From contig JAFDYD010000012.1 in NCBI GenBank assembly GCA_018267615.1, forward strand, positions 94,854 through 130,627: 35,774 nt of DNA, in the 5' to 3' direction. Below are positions 32,772 through 35,774 of the stretch, piece after piece. Made by a program: the position numbers and the translations under genes. The notes beneath the pieces were generated by a model. That model saw only the letters and a list, made by a program, of their open reading frames with translations. It was not told the DNA's origin and did no database searches. This stretch comes from Bacteroidota bacterium (GTDB lineage: Bacteria > Bacteroidota > Bacteroidia > Chitinophagales > Chitinophagaceae). Each line of letters opens with the position of its first letter. Position 1 is the first letter of the stretch.

Positions 32772-33731
32772 TCACCCCTTCAGTTCCTTCTCCGCTCTTT
32801 CATCTGCCATTACTTTCAGGTGATGGATACTCACGTTCAGTTCATAGCCGATCAGGAGGATCATCGAATCGAAATAAATGAGTAGCATCAGGATTAGAAT
32901 ACTTCCGATGGAGCCATACACCTTGTTATAAGCGCCGAATTTGTTCACCCAATAAGAAAAAACAAACGTGGTAAGGATGAATAAAAAAGTCGCGAGTAAA
33001 GTTCCCGGTGAAGAAAGTTTCCAGCGCTTATTAACAGCGGGCGCATATTTATAAATGAATGCGATACAAAAATAAAAAAGCGGGATGATCACGATCCAGC
33101 GAAGCGTTTTTAAAAGTGTTTTCGTAGCGACGCGATTGTGAACATTCATCCATTTCAATAAGTTTCGTAGCAGCTGATCTTGTGTTATCAGCATCGCGAA
33201 AGAACCAATCACCAATAATACCAATAGTAAGGTCAGCTTGATGGCCATCCATCTTGTCTGGAGAAAATTTCTCTTACTGTTATAGATAAGCGATTTATTA
33301 AAAGACCGCATCAATCCCATCATCGCGTTCGATGCATAAAATAACGCCACCAGGAGACCAAAGGATAATAACCCGCTCCTTGGTTTTTCCAAAAAATCAT
33401 TCAGGAAATTGCTCACCACAGCAGCAGTGTTTTGATTAGGCGTTATATCTTTTGTCAGTTGCATCAATTGATGCGTTATTTTTTTGGAGACAGGCAGATA
33501 CGGAATCAGCGTGCAAATAAATATTGCAGCAGCGGGAATAGCCGTCAAAAAACTAAATGCAATAGATCTCGCGCGGTCATTCAATCCAACTTTTCGGATC
33601 TGGTTTAAAAAAAATTTAATGACATCATACAAAGGCACACGCTCAAATCCAGGAAGGATTATTTTTTTACTTTTTTGTGAAAGGAACCGAAAGAGCGGGG
33701 AGTTCAATATGATTTGCTGGACATTGATCAT
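32772..33731 (-). CDS. YihY/BrkB-family membrane protein
   Basis: 319 aa with about six membrane segments (near 55-80, 125-145, 170-195, 210-235, 245-268 and 280-302). Family blocks: DRARSIAFSFLTAIPAAAIF, LLSFGLLVALFYASNAMMGL, and the C-terminal YGSIGSILILMLLIYFDSMI followed by LLIGYELN. Inner-membrane protein of uncertain role; earlier labelled ribonuclease BN, which is not supported. It follows mltG by 9 bp on the same strand. Confidence 0.93.
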   Translation of the reverse strand: MINVQQIILNSPLFRFLSQKSKKIILPGFERVPLYDVIKFFLNQIRKVGLNDRARSIAFSFLTAIPAAAIFICTLIPYLPVSKKITHQLMQLTKDITPNQNTAAVVSNFLNDFLEKPRSGLLSFGLLVALFYASNAMMGLMRSFNKSLIYNSKRNFLQTRWMAIKLTLLLVLLVIGSFAMLITQDQLLRNLLKWMNVHNRVATKTLLKTLRWIVIIPLFYFCIAFIYKYAPAVNKRWKLSSPGTLLATFLFILTTFVFSYWVNKFGAYNKVYGSIGSILILMLLIYFDSMILLIGYELNVSIHHLKVMADERAEKELKG

Positions 33732-33740
33732 TACAAAAAA

Positions 33741-34784
33741 TTATTTTGCGGAATCCTTTAATGCTCGACCGATTCTCATCTCTTCGTCCAGTGCTTTTTG
33801 ATATGCTTTGGCAAACTGTAGATGTTGCGGATAGGTTTCTGCAAAATTGGAATACCCGGAAAAATCCGGTTTCGCCACAAAATACAAATAGTTTGTTTTC
33901 GGTGAGTTTAATACTGCTTCCAGCGTTTCTTCAGACGGTGTACAAATTGGACCGGGAGGCAATCCCGCATATTTATAGGTGTTATAAGGTGACTCCACCA
34001 ACAGATATTTGTCATAGATTCTTTTCAATTCAAAATTTCGTAAAGCATATTTTACAGTCGGATCGGCAGCCAATTTCATTCCTGTTTCGAGGCGGTTGAT
34101 ATACACGCTTGCTACTTTTGGTTTATCTCCTTTCATGTTTGTTTCTTCTTCTACGATCGAAGCAAGTATGTAGGCAGTGGTTGGATTCAGGTCATGCTGC
34201 TTCGCGAGTTCTATACGTTCGGGAGTCCAAAACTCCTTGTATGTTGCAAATAATTTTTTAAAAATTCTGCTTGGTGTCGTATTCCAGAAATAAGTATAAG
34301 TATTCGGGAAGATGATTGACATCACCGTATTAGAATCGACTTTGTATTCTTTCAATGTATCATTGTTCAACAAAAAATGCATGAATGCTGCCGAGTCACA
34401 CTCAAATCTTTTCCCGATCATCGAAGCAAGATCTTCTTTGGTTCGCAATTTTGTAATTACCAAATTAACCGGAATTTGCCGGCCGTTATGTAACATGCGT
34501 AAGATGTTGATGAGATTGGCGCCTTTTTTTATCTCGTATTTGCCGGCCTTTACATTGGTAGGATAACTCATCCTGTGAGCAAGCCAGTTGAACATCGACG
34601 AACTCTTAACGACTGTATCTTTTTCTATCACTTGAAGAACTTCCTCATAACTCATCCCGGTTCTGATATAGAGGAAATATTTTTCATTGCTGAACGCGGT
34701 TGCTGGTCCGGCCAGTTGCCAGCCAAAAAATGCTGCAGCTAATACGACCAACAAAGAGAATCCGATAATGATTTTTTTCTTCAT
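33741..34784 (-). CDS. mltG: endolytic murein transglycosylase MltG (YceG-like)
   Basis: 347 aa. Single N-terminal anchor (about 4-24), LysM-like region (about 38-110), then the YceG catalytic domain with ASIVEEETN at 208-216, which holds the catalytic glutamate region, VASVYINRLETGMKLAADPT, and YNTYKYAGLPPGPICTPS. MltG cuts nascent glycan strands at the inner membrane and sets their length. Upstream lies the secG terminator, so it is likely to have its own promoter (TATCTTG on the minus strand at 34804-34810 is a candidate). It forms a pair with the YihY gene. Confidence 0.95.
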   Translation of the reverse strand: MKKKIIIGFSLLVVLAAAFFGWQLAGPATAFSNEKYFLYIRTGMSYEEVLQVIEKDTVVKSSSMFNWLAHRMSYPTNVKAGKYEIKKGANLINILRMLHNGRQIPVNLVITKLRTKEDLASMIGKRFECDSAAFMHFLLNNDTLKEYKVDSNTVMSIIFPNTYTYFWNTTPSRIFKKLFATYKEFWTPERIELAKQHDLNPTTAYILASIVEEETNMKGDKPKVASVYINRLETGMKLAADPTVKYALRNFELKRIYDKYLLVESPYNTYKYAGLPPGPICTPSEETLEAVLNSPKTNYLYFVAKPDFSGYSNFAETYPQHLQFAKAYQKALDEEMRIGRALKDSAK

Positions 34785-34814
34785 AGGAATCCTGATAGAT
34801 ACTCAAGATAAACG

Positions 34815-34842
34815 AAAAACCCCGCCATTTTTTATGACGGGG
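34815..34842 (-). terminator. rho-independent terminator of secG
   Basis: On the minus strand, CCCCGTCAT / ATGGCGGGG (one mismatch, loop of 5) followed by TTTTT. A conventional terminator, 24 bp downstream of the secG stop. Confidence 0.92.
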
Positions 34843-34866
34843 GATGAAAATATTTTTTTAAACTCA

Positions 34867-35193
34867 TTATTTAGCTGGCTGCGACTGTGGCGTCGTGGCA
34901 GGCTGAGTGCTTTGTGTTGCCGGTACTGAAGTGGAAGTTGGGTTTACAAGTCTTACTGGCGCTTTAGAAGCCTTCGGAATGAAAACCGTGGAAAAAAGAC
35001 AAAGCAATACTACTACTACCGCGAGTATCCATGTTCCTTTTTCCAATACATCCGTTGTTTGTTTTACACCCATGAATTGATTGCTGAATCCGCCAACATT
35101 ACCAGCCAATCCTCCGCCTTTCGGATTCTGTACGAGAATAATGAACCCCAGGCACACACATGCAAACAAAATAAGTATGACGAAAAAAATCAT
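34867..35193 (-). CDS. secG: preprotein translocase subunit SecG
   Basis: 108 aa: two membrane segments (about 2-20 and 55-75) flanking the conserved loop LVQNPKGGGLAGNVGG. A Thr/Pro/Gln-rich tail after residue 78 is low-complexity. SecG is the small accessory subunit of the SecYEG channel in the inner membrane. It overlaps the upstream gene by four bases (ATGA), so translation is coupled. Confidence 0.95.
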   Translation of the reverse strand: MIFFVILILFACVCLGFIILVQNPKGGGLAGNVGGFSNQFMGVKQTTDVLEKGTWILAVVVVLLCLFSTVFIPKASKAPVRLVNPTSTSVPATQSTQPATTPQSQPAK

Positions 35194-35774
35194 AATAATC
35201 CTTTTTTTATTTGTTCAATTTTGGCCGCAAAGTAAGCGATTTTGGTGGGATTGAGCAAACTTAATTTGAGGTATAACTCGATTGCTTTGTCGATCTTACC
35301 CTGCTTTGCAAGCACTTCAGCCATTGTTTCTGTTTCAACTTCTTTTTCCTTGATGGAATCCGCCGCGATCATTTCTATTTCGGCAGTTCTTTGCGCATCT
35401 GGCTCTTCACGCATTGCATGTTGAGGAAGTTTCTTCATGACTTTCAACCATGCAGTAAATGTTTTTAGCTGCTTGCCGAATTTATCGGTAGGATTTTCTT
35501 CCTGTACAAATTTGATTCCCTGCGATGCGAAATAGTCTATCGTATGATACGGTTCAAAACTCAACTCAAATCCGCGATGTTCTTCTTCATCATCCGAAAC
35601 AGAAACAGGATGCAAAGATGGCTCACCCTGAACAATGTGCTGCTCTGCATCCAGGTGATGATCCGGTGAAGAAGATATTTCTTTTGTTTCTTCAACAGGC
35701 TCTTCGGTTTTGATTTCTGCAAGATGATATTCTTCTTTTACCTGTTCTGTATTTTCTTCGAACACCGGATTTTC
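35190..35774 (-). CDS. C-terminal part of a TPR-ended protein, 5' end beyond the window
   Basis: 195 codons are present and the frame is open to the window's last base, so the start lies outside; a GTG at 35765 is not a convincing start. The visible part is acidic (Glu-rich) up to about residue 75, has an FELSFEPYHTIDYFASQGI block and ends with one TPR-like helix pair (MAEVLAKQGKIDKAIELYLK, SLLNPTKIAYFAAKI). No catalytic motif. Proteins with this ending commonly precede secG in Chitinophaga relatives, to my recollection; function unknown. Confidence 0.8.
   Translation of the reverse strand, partial: ENPVFEENTEQVKEEYHLAEIKTEEPVEETKEISSSPDHHLDAEQHIVQGEPSLHPVSVSDDEEEHRGFELSFEPYHTIDYFASQGIKFVQEENPTDKFGKQLKTFTAWLKVMKKLPQHAMREEPDAQRTAEIEMIAADSIKEKEVETETMAEVLAKQGKIDKAIELYLKLSLLNPTKIAYFAAKIEQIKKGLL

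Noticed and set aside
32772..33731. Ribonuclease BN
   Set aside because: An old label for YihY-family membrane proteins; no nuclease motif is present.

Overview
The window looks like a chromosomal segment of a Bacteroidetes bacterium, most probably of the Chitinophagaceae/Sphingobacteria side. The evidence is a protein with a gliding-motility C-terminal domain (the type IX secretion sorting signal CHU_C), a BlaI/M56 peptidase pair, a WbqC-family protein, TAnnTTTG-like -7 boxes, scarce Shine-Dalgarno sites and the overall AT-leaning composition. I find thirty intact or edge-truncated protein genes, one clear membrane-protein pseudogene, one gene-tail duplicate, no tRNA or rRNA gene, no CRISPR array and no intact transposase.

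Layout. 1-5 kb: a secreted lactonase-fold protein, a GH43 exo-beta-1,3-galactanase-like enzyme, a cold-shock protein, a lipoprotein polysaccharide deacetylase, a nitroreductase and a DUF4399 lipoprotein. 5-8.6 kb: a small insertion-like module next to a GH5 glycosidase, a DUF1349 protein and an aldo/keto reductase. 8.7-12.8 kb: an RlmK-like rRNA methyltransferase, an SRPBCC protein, Dps, a small methyltransferase and an MFS transporter. 13-18.8 kb: a large FAD/Fe-S dehydrogenase, a sugar-acid dehydratase of the L-arabinonate type and an SDR dehydrogenase; with the MFS carrier these look like a sugar-acid utilisation group. 18.8-20.5 kb: an AT-rich gap, a WbqC-family gene and a decayed membrane-protein gene. 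20.5-26.5 kb: an M56 peptidase/BlaI operon, PPK2 and a membrane pyrophosphatase. 26.6-35.8 kb: an AsmA-like protein, a T9SS adhesin-like protein, a TrmH-type methyltransferase coupled to a thioredoxin-like protein, YihY, MltG, SecG and a TPR-ended protein cut by the window edge.

The most striking signal is between the genes. At least fifteen intergenic spacers carry a long inverted repeat, with arms of about 15-45 bp and several perfect (42/42, 44/44 and 29/29). Most arms are themselves built from 7- or 8-bp near-tandem units. The unit differs from locus to locus while the architecture is kept. They occur between divergent, convergent and co-directional genes alike, often touch a stop codon, and at some divergent spacers the arms run into promoter-like boxes. 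They are not ordinary terminators: most lack a T-tract, whereas separate, conventional terminators are also present. A second distinct structure is a 98-bp duplicate of the GH5 gene's 3' end, separated from the gene by 338 bp that hold two inverted CCGAGGAGTC-bounded elements.

Protein functions are assigned from motifs I can read and remembered family features; no database search was run.
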